Below are positions 45,200 to 53,791 of a stretch of 64,000 nt of DNA, piece after piece (within the stretch, counting starts at the first letter, position 1; every line of letters begins with the position of its first letter). Source of the DNA: Nitrobacter hamburgensis X14 (GTDB taxonomy: Bacteria > Pseudomonadota > Alphaproteobacteria > Rhizobiales > Xanthobacteraceae); assembly GCF_000013885.1 (NCBI RefSeq), contig NC_007964.1, forward strand, positions 558,001 to 622,000. The letters run 5' to 3'. A program made the position numbers and the translations under genes. The notes under the pieces are model-generated. The model worked only from the letters and a program-made list of their open reading frames with translations, was not told where the DNA came from and made no database searches.

Positions 45200-45284
45200 T
45201 CATTGCGAGCGAAGCGAAGCAATCCAGAAACCACGAAATTAAGAGCTGGATTGCTTCGTCGCGTTGCTCCTCGCAATGACGGAT
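45200..45284. repeat. CATTGCGAG...CTCGCAATG long inverted repeat
   Basis: Arms CATTGCGAGCGAAGCGAAGC/AATCCAG (45201-45227) and CTGGATTGCTTCGTCGCG/TTGCTCCTCGCAATG (about 45247-45280) are complementary with a few bulges, giving a long hairpin in the mdh-sucC gap. The same GTCATTGCGA type of arm occurs at 49802-49931. Confidence 0.82.
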
Positions 45285-45309
45285 CGATGAAATTCCTATT
45301 TCGGAAATG

Positions 45310-46278
45310 TCACTTCCCCAGCAGATCGGGTGCGATCTTCTTGCAGGCATCGATGAGCCCCTGAACCGCGCCTACCGATTTGTCGAAGGCCTCGCGATCC
45401 TTGCCCGCCAGTTCGATCTCGACAATGCGCTCGACGCCCCTGGCGCCGATCACCACGGGCACGCCGACATACATGTCCTTCACGCCGAACTCGCCGTTGA
45501 GATAGGCGGCGCATGGCAGCACGCGCTTCTTGTCGCGCAGGTAACTTTCCGCCATCGCGATCGCGGAGGCGGCGGGCGCATAGAACGCCGAACCGGTTTT
45601 CAGCAGGTTGACGATCTCGGCGCCGCCGTTGCGGGTGCGATCGACGATCTCGTCGATGCGCGCCTGCGAGGTCCAGCCCATCTTGACGAGATCCGGCAGT
45701 GGAATGCCGGCCACGGTCGAGTACTTCACCAGCGGCACCATGCTGTCGCCATGGCCGCCGAGCACGAAGGCCGTGACGTCTTCCACCGACACGTCGAATT
45801 CGTCGGCGAGGAAATAGCGGAAGCGCGAGGAGTCCAGCACGCCCGCCATGCCGACCACCTTCTTCGCCGGCATACCCGAGGCTTTCTGAAGCGCCCACAC
45901 CATGGCGTCGAGCGGATTGGTGATGCAGATGACGAAGGCGTCGGGCGCATATTTCTTGATGCCGGCGCCGACCTGCTCCATCACCTTGAGATTGATGCTC
46001 AAGAGATCGTCGCGGCTCATGCCTGGTTTGCGCGGGATGCCGGCGGTCACGATGCAGACCCTGGCGCCCTCGAGTGCTTCATAGGAATTGGCGCCGGTCA
46101 GTTTGGCGTCGAACCCGTCCACCGGGGACGACTGTGCGATATCGAGAGATTTGCCCTGCGGAATGCCTTCCGCGATATCGAACATCACGACATCGCCGAG
46201 TTCTTTCAGTCCGATGAGATGAGCGAGCGTTCCTCCGATCTGACCGGAGCCGATCAAGGCAATCTTGTCGCGCGCCAT
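45310..46278 (-). CDS. mdh: Malate dehydrogenase
   Basis: 322 residues of the LDH-like MDH type found in alphaproteobacteria. N-terminal IALIGSGQIGGTLAHLI (NAD binding), CIVTAGIPRKPGMSRDDLL with the substrate Arg on the mobile loop, ITNPLDAMVW, and the catalytic His in LGGHGDSMVPLVKYSTVAG (Arg/His/Asp set present). It oxidises malate to oxaloacetate. It is the first gene of the mdh-sucCDAB block. Confidence 0.98.
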   Translation of the reverse strand: MARDKIALIGSGQIGGTLAHLIGLKELGDVVMFDIAEGIPQGKSLDIAQSSPVDGFDAKLTGANSYEALEGARVCIVTAGIPRKPGMSRDDLLSINLKVMEQVGAGIKKYAPDAFVICITNPLDAMVWALQKASGMPAKKVVGMAGVLDSSRFRYFLADEFDVSVEDVTAFVLGGHGDSMVPLVKYSTVAGIPLPDLVKMGWTSQARIDEIVDRTRNGGAEIVNLLKTGSAFYAPAASAIAMAESYLRDKKRVLPCAAYLNGEFGVKDMYVGVPVVIGARGVERIVEIELAGKDREAFDKSVGAVQGLIDACKKIAPDLLGK

Positions 46279-46427
46279 GGAAATCTGTCCTTTGATGACA
46301 ACAGAGGCGGAAGGAAAATCTCGACAAGATCGTGGTTAGACCTTTCGCCTCGCTCGTTCAAGCCGGGCTGCTCTCAATTGTCGGCCAGCTTCGATCAGAT
46401 TGCCACTCCAATGACGGGATAAACCTC

Positions 46428-47612
46428 CTATGTCTCCACCAGTCCGGTGCTCGAACTGCTGGCGGCGGAATCGCTGCGGCCGTGGGCCTGCGCCAGATAG
46501 GATTCCGAGCCCATCTCGATCAGACGCGAGGAGGTGCGCTTGAATTCGTTCGCCTCATAGCCGTCGGTGGCGCGATAGAGCGACAGCGGATCGGTATCGC
46601 TCGACGCCATCAGTTTCACGCCGGTGTCATAGAGCGTGTCGATCAGGGCGATGAATCGCTTGGCGGCATTGCGGTCGGCGTAGTCCATCACCGGGATGCG
46701 GTCGATCATAAGAGTGTGATAGTCGTGCGCGAGCCGTAAGTAGTCGGAAGCCGCAAGCGGCTGCTCGCAGAGATCGGCAAAGGAAAACCGGGCGACGCCG
46801 TGGGCCGAGCATGGCACATGCAGGATGCGGCCCTTGATCGCGATGTCGCGCGGCCTGCAGGGCGCACCGCCGGTCATGAGCGCCCAGGCCTTGTCGAGCG
46901 CCGCTTCGGCGGCGGCATCGGCGGGTGTCAGCCACATCGTGACGCCGGCGAGTTTTTCCATGCGGAAGTCGGTGCGGGCATCGAGACGCAGCACGTCCAT
47001 GCTCTCCTCGATCTGTGCGATGAACGGCAGGAACAGCACGCGGTTGAGGCCGCCCTCATAGAGGTGTTCGGGCGGGACGTTGGATGTCGCCACCACGACC
47101 GTGCCAAGTTCGAACAGCCGCGCGAACAGGCGGCCGAGGATCATGGCATCGGCGATGTCGGTGACATGGAATTCGTCGAAGCACAAAAGCCAGGCTTCCT
47201 CGAAGATCGAGACCGCGGTGAGATGAATGACGTCGGCGTCCGCCATCTCGCCGCGCGCGATGGCCTGGCGAAAGACGTAGATGCGTTCGTGAACGTCGGC
47301 CATGAACTCATGGAAGTGAACACGGCGTTTGTGGGCGACGGCGCTCTCCTGGAAGAACAGGTCCATCAGCATGGTCTTGCCGCGCCCGACCTCGCCATAG
47401 ATATAAAGTCCCTTCGGAGCAGGTTCGCCGTCGGAATGGAACAGCTTGTCGAGAAAGCCACCCTTGCCCGCCGGCTTGTAGGCCGTGAGCCGCTCGTCCA
47501 GCGTGGCGAGAGCTTCCACTGCTTGCGCCTGCGCAGGGTCCGCCTCGATCGCGCCAGATGCGACGAGGGCTTGATAGTGATCGCGAAACGAGGTGGTCGA
47601 GACCGAATGCAT
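46428..47612 (-). CDS. zapE: Cell division protein ZapE (AFG1-like ATPase)
   Basis: 394 residues from ATG 47612; upstream frame extension (76 codons, Arg/Ser-rich) is antisense to the thpR region and is rejected. P-loop GEVGRGKTMLMD (about 78-89), Walker B WLLCFDEFHVTDIADAMIL and the sensor TSNVPPEHLYEGG. The AFG1/ZapE family contacts FtsZ under stress or low oxygen, and mitochondrial relatives assist proteolysis. It is in the conserved position next to mdh. Confidence 0.95.
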   Translation of the reverse strand: MHSVSTTSFRDHYQALVASGAIEADPAQAQAVEALATLDERLTAYKPAGKGGFLDKLFHSDGEPAPKGLYIYGEVGRGKTMLMDLFFQESAVAHKRRVHFHEFMADVHERIYVFRQAIARGEMADADVIHLTAVSIFEEAWLLCFDEFHVTDIADAMILGRLFARLFELGTVVVATSNVPPEHLYEGGLNRVLFLPFIAQIEESMDVLRLDARTDFRMEKLAGVTMWLTPADAAAEAALDKAWALMTGGAPCRPRDIAIKGRILHVPCSAHGVARFSFADLCEQPLAASDYLRLAHDYHTLMIDRIPVMDYADRNAAKRFIALIDTLYDTGVKLMASSDTDPLSLYRATDGYEANEFKRTSSRLIEMGSESYLAQAHGRSDSAASSSSTGLVET

Positions 47613-47685
47613 CGAATACCTTACGGTCCCATACGCGCCTAAATGCAAGCCGTGAATTGGTTGAAAAGCTGTGCAAATCGGGCGG

Positions 47686-48222
47686 TCACGCGCTGAGCGC
47701 GTAGGAGTCCTCCACCACGTAGGGGCCGCCGCCGACCGACGCGCGCGAGGAGAACAGCACGAAGCGCTCGGCGGTGAACGCCCGGGCCGGGAAATAGCCG
47801 CGCACCGACAGATAATCCGCGACGTCCTGGTTGGACGCATCGCGCAAGCGCGCCAGCGTGACGTGGGGCGTGAACTTGCGGCCCTCGGGATCGAGTCCGC
47901 AGCGCCGCATCAGCCGTTCGAGTTCGCCCTGCAATTCGACCAGCGGGCCGCTCGGCTCCACCGAGGCGACGACGGCGCGCGGTTTCTTGCCGCCGAAACT
48001 CGACAGGCCCCGCAGCGTCACCTCGAACGGCTTGCGGTTGACCCGGAACAGCATCGACGCGATCTCGTTGGCGGACGCGCCGTCGATATCGCCGATGAAG
48101 CGGAGCGTGAGGTGGTAGTTTTCGGGATCGATCCAGCGGGCGCCCGGCAGGCCGCCCCGCAAACTCGACAGCGTGCGGCCGATATCGGGCGGTATTTCCA
48201 GCCCGGTGAACAAACGCGGCAT
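47686..48222 (-). CDS. thpR: RNA 2',3'-cyclic phosphodiesterase (2H family)
   Basis: 178 residues. The two catalytic HxTx motifs are HLTL in ENYHLTLRFIGDID (about 44) and HVTL in FTPHVTLARLRD (about 130), with the N-terminal MPRLFTGLEIPPDIGRTL typical of ThpR/LigT. It opens 2',3'-cyclic phosphate ends on RNA; the physiological substrate is not settled. It lies about 70 bases upstream of zapE on the same strand. Confidence 0.93.
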   Translation of the reverse strand: MPRLFTGLEIPPDIGRTLSSLRGGLPGARWIDPENYHLTLRFIGDIDGASANEIASMLFRVNRKPFEVTLRGLSSFGGKKPRAVVASVEPSGPLVELQGELERLMRRCGLDPEGRKFTPHVTLARLRDASNQDVADYLSVRGYFPARAFTAERFVLFSSRASVGGGPYVVEDSYALSA

Positions 48223-48381
48223 CGCAAAACCCTCGATGCTTAGGCTCGCCCCCGAAAAGAGCTCGGCGAAAATCGAGCCTCGAAATCAGTCCGGTGACGA
48301 ATCACCGATACCCGTTTTTATCGTAGTTCCGTGACGGTACAAGGGCGAGGCCCGCGTATGGTGTAACACCTATCCTTTTTC

Positions 48382-49020
48382 TCAGCTTTTCGGCGCATGG
48401 ATGGTGCCGAGAAAGGCTTCAACCGTGGGCAGGATATGGTCGACGATCACCGCTACGCCGTCGGCGGTCGGATGCATTCCGTCGGCCTGATTGAGCCTTG
48501 TATTCGCCGCGACACCGTCGAGGAAAAACGGATAAAGCGGCACGTCGTATGTCTTGGCGAGATCGGGAAAGATCGCATTGAACCGGGTGGCATACTCGGC
48601 GCCGTAGTTCGGCGGCGCGACCATGCCGCACAGCAGGACCGCGATATCGCGCGCCTTCAGCCGCTTCAGGATTTCTTCCAGTGCGGCGCGCGTCACCTTG
48701 GGATCGATGCCGCGCAGGGCATCGTTTGCGCCCAGTTCGAGGATCACGCCTTGCGTGCCGACAGGCACCGACCAGTCGAGCCGGTCGAGACCGCCGGACG
48801 CGGTGTCGCCGGAGACGCCGGCATTGTTGATCGCGACGTTCAGGCCTTTGTCTTTCAACGCCGTTTCCAGTTGTGCCGGAAATGCGGCGGCGGCCGGAAG
48901 TCCGAGGCCGGCGCTCAAGGAATCGCCGAGCACCACGATCTTGACGGGGCCATCGGCCGCCTGTGCCGGCACTGCCATGGCGATGCCCGCGCCAAGCAGC
49001 AGCCACGCAAACGTGCGCAT
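48382..49020 (-). CDS. Exported GDSL arylesterase/lysophospholipase (TesA-like)
   Basis: 212 residues from ATG 49020, which opens a good signal peptide (MRTFAWLLLGAGIAMAVPAQ-A). SGNH blocks: GDSLSAGLGLP (Ser), NNAGVSGDTASGG (Gly), LELGANDALRG (Asn) and DGMHPTADG (Asp-His). TesA-type enzymes hydrolyse esters or acyl thioesters in the periplasm. Alternative ATGs at 49065 and 49077 would overlap the divergent ABC gene start. Its divergent pairing with a lipoprotein-type ABC exporter is conserved in many proteobacteria. Confidence 0.92.
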   Translation of the reverse strand: MRTFAWLLLGAGIAMAVPAQAADGPVKIVVLGDSLSAGLGLPAAAAFPAQLETALKDKGLNVAINNAGVSGDTASGGLDRLDWSVPVGTQGVILELGANDALRGIDPKVTRAALEEILKRLKARDIAVLLCGMVAPPNYGAEYATRFNAIFPDLAKTYDVPLYPFFLDGVAANTRLNQADGMHPTADGVAVIVDHILPTVEAFLGTIHAPKS

Positions 49021-49063
49021 CCACCTCTCGACCGCGGTAAAGAAAGTGCCATATGAGATTTGC

Positions 49064-49786
49064 ATGGACAGTCTCATCGAACGCTCGTCACCGGCCGGTT
49101 ATTCCGAAATTCCGGACACCATCGCCATCTCCAATGTCAATCTCTCGCTCGGCAGCGGCGCGGCGCGGGTCCACATCCTAAGGGACATCGATCTCCGTAT
49201 TGCCCGCGCCGAAGCTGTCGGTCTGATCGGCCCGTCGGGGTCGGGAAAATCCACGCTGCTCATGGTGATGGCCGGGCTGGAACGTCCCGATAGCGGAGAG
49301 GTAGTGGTCGACGGCACCGCTTTCAATGCTCTCGACGAAGACGCTCTGGCGCGATTCCGCGGCCGCCACGTCGGCATCGTGTTCCAGTCCTTTCATCTGA
49401 TTCCGACCATGACGGCGCTGGAGAACGTCGCGGTGCCGCTCGAACTTGCAGGCATTGTCGACGCATCAAAGCGCGCCGCGCGCGAACTGGAGACTGTGGG
49501 TCTCGGCGAGCGGCTGCATCATTATCCGGCCCAGTTGTCGGGCGGCGAGCAGCAGCGCGTGGCGCTGGCGCGAGCGCTCGCGCCCGATCCTGCGATTCTC
49601 GTTGCCGACGAGCCGACCGGCAATCTGGACGAGGCGACCGGTCAGCAGATCGTCGATCTTCTGTTCACCAAGCATGCCGAGCGTAGCATGACGCTGGTGC
49701 TGGTTACGCACGATATCGCGCTCGCGCAACGCTGCGACCGCGTGGTGAGGCTGCGCTCGGGACGCATCGACGGAGCGGCTCGATGA
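49064..49786 (+). CDS. ABC transporter ATP-binding protein (LolD/YbbA-like)
   Basis: 240 residues from ATG 49064. Walker A GPSGSGKSTLL (about 50-60), Q-loop VFQSFHLIPTMTALEN, signature LSGGEQQRVALARAL (about 157-171), Walker B AILVADEPTGNLD and the H-loop VTHD. The MacB/LolD/YbbA class works with FtsX-type permeases to extract or export envelope molecules rather than import solutes. The following large permease gene is its partner. The short 43-base gap to the esterase start must contain the promoters of both. Confidence 0.95.
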   Translation: MDSLIERSSPAGYSEIPDTIAISNVNLSLGSGAARVHILRDIDLRIARAEAVGLIGPSGSGKSTLLMVMAGLERPDSGEVVVDGTAFNALDEDALARFRGRHVGIVFQSFHLIPTMTALENVAVPLELAGIVDASKRAARELETVGLGERLHHYPAQLSGGEQQRVALARALAPDPAILVADEPTGNLDEATGQQIVDLLFTKHAERSMTLVLVTHDIALAQRCDRVVRLRSGRIDGAAR

Positions 49787-49801
49787 GTCGTCGCCATCAT
49801 C

Positions 49802-49931
49802 AGTCATTCCACGATGCGCAGTGCGCATCTGTGGGCGCGGTCGGCAGGCCACGAACCCGGAATCCATCCGCCCGGTCCGTGTTCACGGCTTCCAGGATTG
49901 TCCTCAGATGCGCAGTTGCGCATTCGCAATG
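49802..49931. repeat. GTCATTCCACGATGCGCAG...GCAATGAC inverted repeat
   Basis: Arms at 49802-49831 and 49906-49932 are imperfect inverted copies. Each also contains its own small palindrome: GATGCGC-AGT-GCGCATC (49813-49829) and ATGCGC-AGTT-GCGCAT (49908-49923). The element fills the gap between the ABC ATPase and its permease, and its right end includes the ATG at 49929. Confidence 0.7.
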
Positions 49932-49940
49932 ACAGCGAAG

Positions 49941-52484
49941 ATGACCCGCACGCCGCTCCTTCCCCTGCGTCTGGCATTGCGCGAACTGCGCAGCGGGCTG
50001 CGCGGCTTCTATGTCTTCATCGCCTGCATCGCGCTCGGCGTCATGGCGATTGCCGGCGTCGGCTCCGTGGCCTCGAGTCTGTCGGATGGCCTGGCGCGCG
50101 AGGGCCGCACGCTGCTCGGCGGCGATGTCGCATTTTCGTTGATCCAGCGCGAGGCGAAACCGGACGAGATCGCATTCCTGCGCGCGCGAGGAACGGTCTC
50201 GGTGGCGGCGACGCTGCGCGCGATGGCGCGCGTGCCGGACGGCAGGCTGGCGCTGGTCGAGCTCAAGGCGGTCGATCGGGCCTATCCCATGCTCGGCGCG
50301 CTGACGCTGGCGCCGACCATCCCGATGGCCGATCTGCTCGCCGAGCATGATGGGGTATTCGGCGCGGCCGCCGATCCGGCCCTGCTGGCGCGGCTGGATC
50401 TCAAGGTCGGCGATCGTGTCACGGTGGGCAGCGCCACCTTCGAGATCCGCAGCGCGGTCGACGCCGAGCCCGACAAGCTGGCCGGCCGTCTTGGATTCGG
50501 TCCGCGCTTTCTGGTCAGCATCGATGGCTTGCGCGCCACCGCCTTGCTGCAGCCCGGCAGTCTGGTGCGCTGGACTTACAGGGTGCGGCTTGCCGGCGAC
50601 GGTGCCGACGACAAGGCGGCGACGGCGTTGGCCGACGATGCGCGGGCGGCGCTGCCGGAGGCGGGCTGGGACATCCGCAGTCGCAACAATGCCTCGCCGC
50701 AACTCGAGCGGACCATCTCGCGGTTCACGCAGTACCTCACCCTGGTCGGGCTCGCCGCCTTGCTGGTTGGGGGCGTCGGCGTCGGCAATGCCGTCAAGAG
50801 CCACATCGACCGCCGCCGCGATGTTATCGCGTCGTTCAAGGCGCTGGGCGCGACCGGGCGCGATGTGTTTGCGATCTATCTGACGCAGGTCATGGTGCTG
50901 GCCGCTCTCGGATCGCTCGCCGGTCTGGTTGCCGGCGCGGCGCTGCCCTTCATCATCGTCGGCGCCTTCGGACACCTTCTGCCGTTGCCGGTGGTCCCGG
51001 CGCTGCACCCCGAGGCATTGGCGGTATCGGCCGTATATGGCCTGTTGACCGCGCTGGCGTTCGGCATCTGGCCGCTGGCGCGGGTCCATGACATTCCGGT
51101 CGCGGCGCTGTTTCGCGATACCGTCGCACACGAAGTCCACCGGCCGCAGACCCGCTACCTGGTCTGGATGGCGCTCCTGATCGCGCTTCTGGTCGGGGTC
51201 GCCATCGGCCTTGCCTACGACAAGCGCGTGGCTTTGGTGTTCGTGGCGGCGTCGGCGATGGTTTTTGCGTTGTTGCGCGGCATCGCCTCCGCCCTGATGG
51301 CGCTGGCGCGCCGGCTGCCGCGATCCCGGATCACCATGGTGCGGCTTGCGATCTCGAACATCCATCGTCCGGGAACGCTGACGCCGTCGGTGGTGCTGTC
51401 GCTCGGCCTCGGGCTTGCCGTGCTGGTCACGATCACCCAGATCGACGGCAATCTGCGGCGGCAATTCCTGGCGGCGCTGCCGGAGCGCGCGCCGTCGTTT
51501 TATTTCATCGACATTCCCTCGTCGATGGCGGATCGGTTCACGGCATTCCTTAAGCAGCGGGCGCCGCAGGCAAAGGTGGAGGACGTGCCGATGCTGCGCG
51601 GACGCATCGTCGCAGCGCGCGGCGTCAGGGCCGAAGACCTGAAACCCTCCCACGATGCCGCATGGGTGCTGCAAAGCGATCGCGGCCTGACCTACACCGG
51701 CGAGGTGCCGAAGGGGTCGAAGGTGGTCGAGGGCGAGTGGTGGGGATCGGACTATGACGGGCCGCCGCTGGTGTCGTTCGAGAAGAAGGTCGCCGACGGG
51801 CTCGGGCTTAAGCTCGGCGATACCGTCGTGGTGAATGTGCTCGGCCGCGACATCACGGCCACCATCAGCAACATGCGCAGCGTGGACTGGCAGAGCCTCG
51901 GCATCAATTTCGTGCTGGTGTTCTCCCCCAACGCCTTTCGCGGCGCGCCGCACACCCATATCGCGACCCTGACCGAGATAGATGCCAGCCCCGCCCACGA
52001 CGTCGCCATCATCAAGGCGGTTGGCGATGCTTTCCCGATGGTGACAAGCGTGCGGGTCCGCGAGGCCATGGAAACCATCGGGACCGTCGTCACCAACCTG
52101 GTGCTGGCGATCCGCGGCGCCAGTTCCGTCACCCTGATTTCGGCGATTCTCGTCCTCGGCGGCGCGCTGGCCGCCGGCCATCGCCATCGCGTCTACGACG
52201 CGGTGATCCTGAAAACCCTCGGCGCCACCCGATTGCGGCTGCTCGGCGCCTATACGCTGGAGTACTTGATGCTCGGCGCGGCCACCGCGGTGTTCGGTGT
52301 GGCCGCCGGTTCCATCGCGGCGTGGCTGATCGTGACGCGGCTGATGACGCTCGGCTTCGAATGGCAGGCGGGTAGCGCGGCCATGGTGGTGGCCGCAGCG
52401 CTGCTGGTCACGGTCGTGCTGGGGTTGGCCGGCACGCTGATGGCGCTCAACCAGAAGCCGGCCTCGGTGTTGCGGAATTTATGA
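49941..52484 (+). CDS. FtsX-type ABC transporter permease (YbbP-like)
   Basis: 847 residues from ATG 49941; ATG 49929 lies in the edge of a repeat and is less likely. The N-terminal membrane helix (GFYVFIACIALGVMAIAGVG) is followed by a large periplasmic domain (about 60-250), an FtsX core with DRRRDVIASFKALGATGRDVF, further helices (about 255-440), a second MacB-like periplasmic domain (about 470-690) and a second FtsX core with VYDAVILKTLGATRLRLL. Two FtsX units mark the large YbbP/LolC-like class. It partners the preceding ATPase; substrate is unknown. Confidence 0.93.
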   Translation: MTRTPLLPLRLALRELRSGLRGFYVFIACIALGVMAIAGVGSVASSLSDGLAREGRTLLGGDVAFSLIQREAKPDEIAFLRARGTVSVAATLRAMARVPDGRLALVELKAVDRAYPMLGALTLAPTIPMADLLAEHDGVFGAAADPALLARLDLKVGDRVTVGSATFEIRSAVDAEPDKLAGRLGFGPRFLVSIDGLRATALLQPGSLVRWTYRVRLAGDGADDKAATALADDARAALPEAGWDIRSRNNASPQLERTISRFTQYLTLVGLAALLVGGVGVGNAVKSHIDRRRDVIASFKALGATGRDVFAIYLTQVMVLAALGSLAGLVAGAALPFIIVGAFGHLLPLPVVPALHPEALAVSAVYGLLTALAFGIWPLARVHDIPVAALFRDTVAHEVHRPQTRYLVWMALLIALLVGVAIGLAYDKRVALVFVAASAMVFALLRGIASALMALARRLPRSRITMVRLAISNIHRPGTLTPSVVLSLGLGLAVLVTITQIDGNLRRQFLAALPERAPSFYFIDIPSSMADRFTAFLKQRAPQAKVEDVPMLRGRIVAARGVRAEDLKPSHDAAWVLQSDRGLTYTGEVPKGSKVVEGEWWGSDYDGPPLVSFEKKVADGLGLKLGDTVVVNVLGRDITATISNMRSVDWQSLGINFVLVFSPNAFRGAPHTHIATLTEIDASPAHDVAIIKAVGDAFPMVTSVRVREAMETIGTVVTNLVLAIRGASSVTLISAILVLGGALAAGHRHRVYDAVILKTLGATRLRLLGAYTLEYLMLGAATAVFGVAAGSIAAWLIVTRLMTLGFEWQAGSAAMVVAAALLVTVVLGLAGTLMALNQKPASVLRNL

Positions 52485-52805
52485 CAAAATTAATGACAAG
52501 ATGTGGCAGGCGTCACGGCGATCGTATCGATGATGCCAGCCATGAGGCGGGATCAAGGATTCCCTTGCGGGTTTGGCGCTTTTGGCGCATCGGTCTGCCG
52601 CGGATGGGGCCGATACCCTTGCCGGAGGGCGACATTCAGCCGCGCGTGGAAGCTTGCACCGATTGTGCTAGTTTCCCACATACAGCTTGGGTCGGACACT
52701 GGCCTGATGACCAAAAATCAATATCACCAGGCCAACGCATCCGAGACAGATTCGAACTGGCGCGTAAATCCTTTGCGGCGCCAGACAACCAACGGGAATT
52801 CGACC
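52485..52805. other. Intergenic region upstream of the Bax1-I gene
   Basis: 321 bases with no supported ORF or repeat; AAATCAATATCACCAGGCC-like unstructured sequence leads to the start. No convincing promoter consensus was seen. Confidence 0.45.
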
Positions 52806-53621
52806 ATGTCGGACTTAGACCGTAACTATACATCTCCGTTTGGCCGGGCCGCAGGGCGCGTTGATCGCGCGGCCGTCGACGCCGGTCTGCGGTCCTATAT
52901 GCTCAAGATCTACAACTACATGTCGATCGGTCTTGCCATCACCGGCCTGGCCGCGCTCGGCGTCTACATGTTCGCCGTGACGGGTGACGCTACCCTTGCA
53001 GCCAAGTCGGCGACAGGTGCTTCGCTCGCCCTGAAGGGCGGCCAATACCTGACGCCGTTCGGCTTGGCGATGTATGCCAGCCCGCTGAAGTGGGTGTTCA
53101 TTTTTGCGCCGCTGGCGATGGTCTTCGCCATCTCGTTCGGCATCAACCGGCTGAAGCCTGCAACCGCGCAAATGCTGTTCTGGGCTTTCTCGGCGCTGAT
53201 GGGCGTGTCGCTGTCGTCGATCTTCCTGGTGTACACCCACACCTCGATCGTGCGGGTGTTCTTCATCACGGCGGCCTCGTTCGGCGCGCTGAGCCTCTAC
53301 GGCTACACCACCAAGCGTGACATGACCGGCATGGGCTCGTTCCTGATCATGGGCCTGTTCGGCGTCATCATCGCGAGCGTCGTCAACATCTTCGTGGCGA
53401 GCTCGATGCTGCAGTTCGTGGTGTCGGTCGTCGGCGTGCTGGTGTTCGCCGGCCTCACTGCCTACGACACCCAGCGGCTGAAGAACGACTACATCTACGG
53501 CTACGCCTCGCAGGGCGGCGAGATCGCGGAGCGCGCGGCGATTACCGGTGCGCTATCGCTCTACCTGAACTTCATCAACCTGTTCACGCTGCTCCTGCAG
53601 TTGCTCGGACAGCGCGAGTAG
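52806..53621 (+). CDS. Bax inhibitor-1/YccA-family membrane protein
   Basis: 271 residues from ATG 52806; the frame is open 101 codons upstream but that part is not membrane-protein-like. After a short polar N-terminus (GRAAGRVDRAAVDAGLRSYM) seven hydrophobic helices follow, ending with the family's GALSLYLNFINLFTLLLQLL helix. The AYDTQRLK motif after helix six is the conserved BI-1 signature. Bacterial members (YccA, BsYetJ) modulate FtsH or leak calcium. It is monocistronic with a terminator downstream. The TAG stop abuts a type-B palindrome. Confidence 0.95.
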   Translation: MSDLDRNYTSPFGRAAGRVDRAAVDAGLRSYMLKIYNYMSIGLAITGLAALGVYMFAVTGDATLAAKSATGASLALKGGQYLTPFGLAMYASPLKWVFIFAPLAMVFAISFGINRLKPATAQMLFWAFSALMGVSLSSIFLVYTHTSIVRVFFITAASFGALSLYGYTTKRDMTGMGSFLIMGLFGVIIASVVNIFVASSMLQFVVSVVGVLVFAGLTAYDTQRLKNDYIYGYASQGGEIAERAAITGALSLYLNFINLFTLLLQLLGQRE

Positions 53622-53668
53622 GCATGATCCCGAAAAGTGGTCTTCCGGTTTTCGGATCAGATCATGCC
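53619..53668. repeat. GATCC...GGATC palindrome (type B)
   Basis: TAGGCATGATCCCGAAAAGT, GGTCTTCCGGTTTTCGGATC and AGATCATGCC form an imperfect palindrome. Its first three bases are the stop codon of the Bax1-I gene. Confidence 0.8.
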
Positions 53669-53698
53669 TCAATGAACAACCAGACGATCTGACACGCG

Positions 53699-53728
53699 AA
53701 GCCCCGGCCAAGGCCGGGGCTTTTTCTT
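53699..53728 (+). terminator. Rho-independent terminator after the Bax1-I gene
   Basis: Stem AAGCCCCGGCC/GGCCGGGGCTT with an AA loop, followed by TTTCTTT. Confidence 0.9.
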
Positions 53729-53791
53729 TGTGCCCGGATATCGTGGAGCGCGGGGACTCGAACGACTCCCGCGCCCGCTTATATCTCCGGG

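Noticed and set aside
47613..47840. 76-residue N-terminal extension of ZapE
   Set aside because: The extension is Arg/Ser/Ala-rich, overlaps the thpR gene on the same strand in another frame, and homologues start at MHSVSTTSF.
49800..52187. 795-codon open frame on the minus strand
   Set aside because: It is antisense to the ABC permease, with His/Arg/Gln/Asp-rich low-complexity composition typical of shadows of GC-rich genes.
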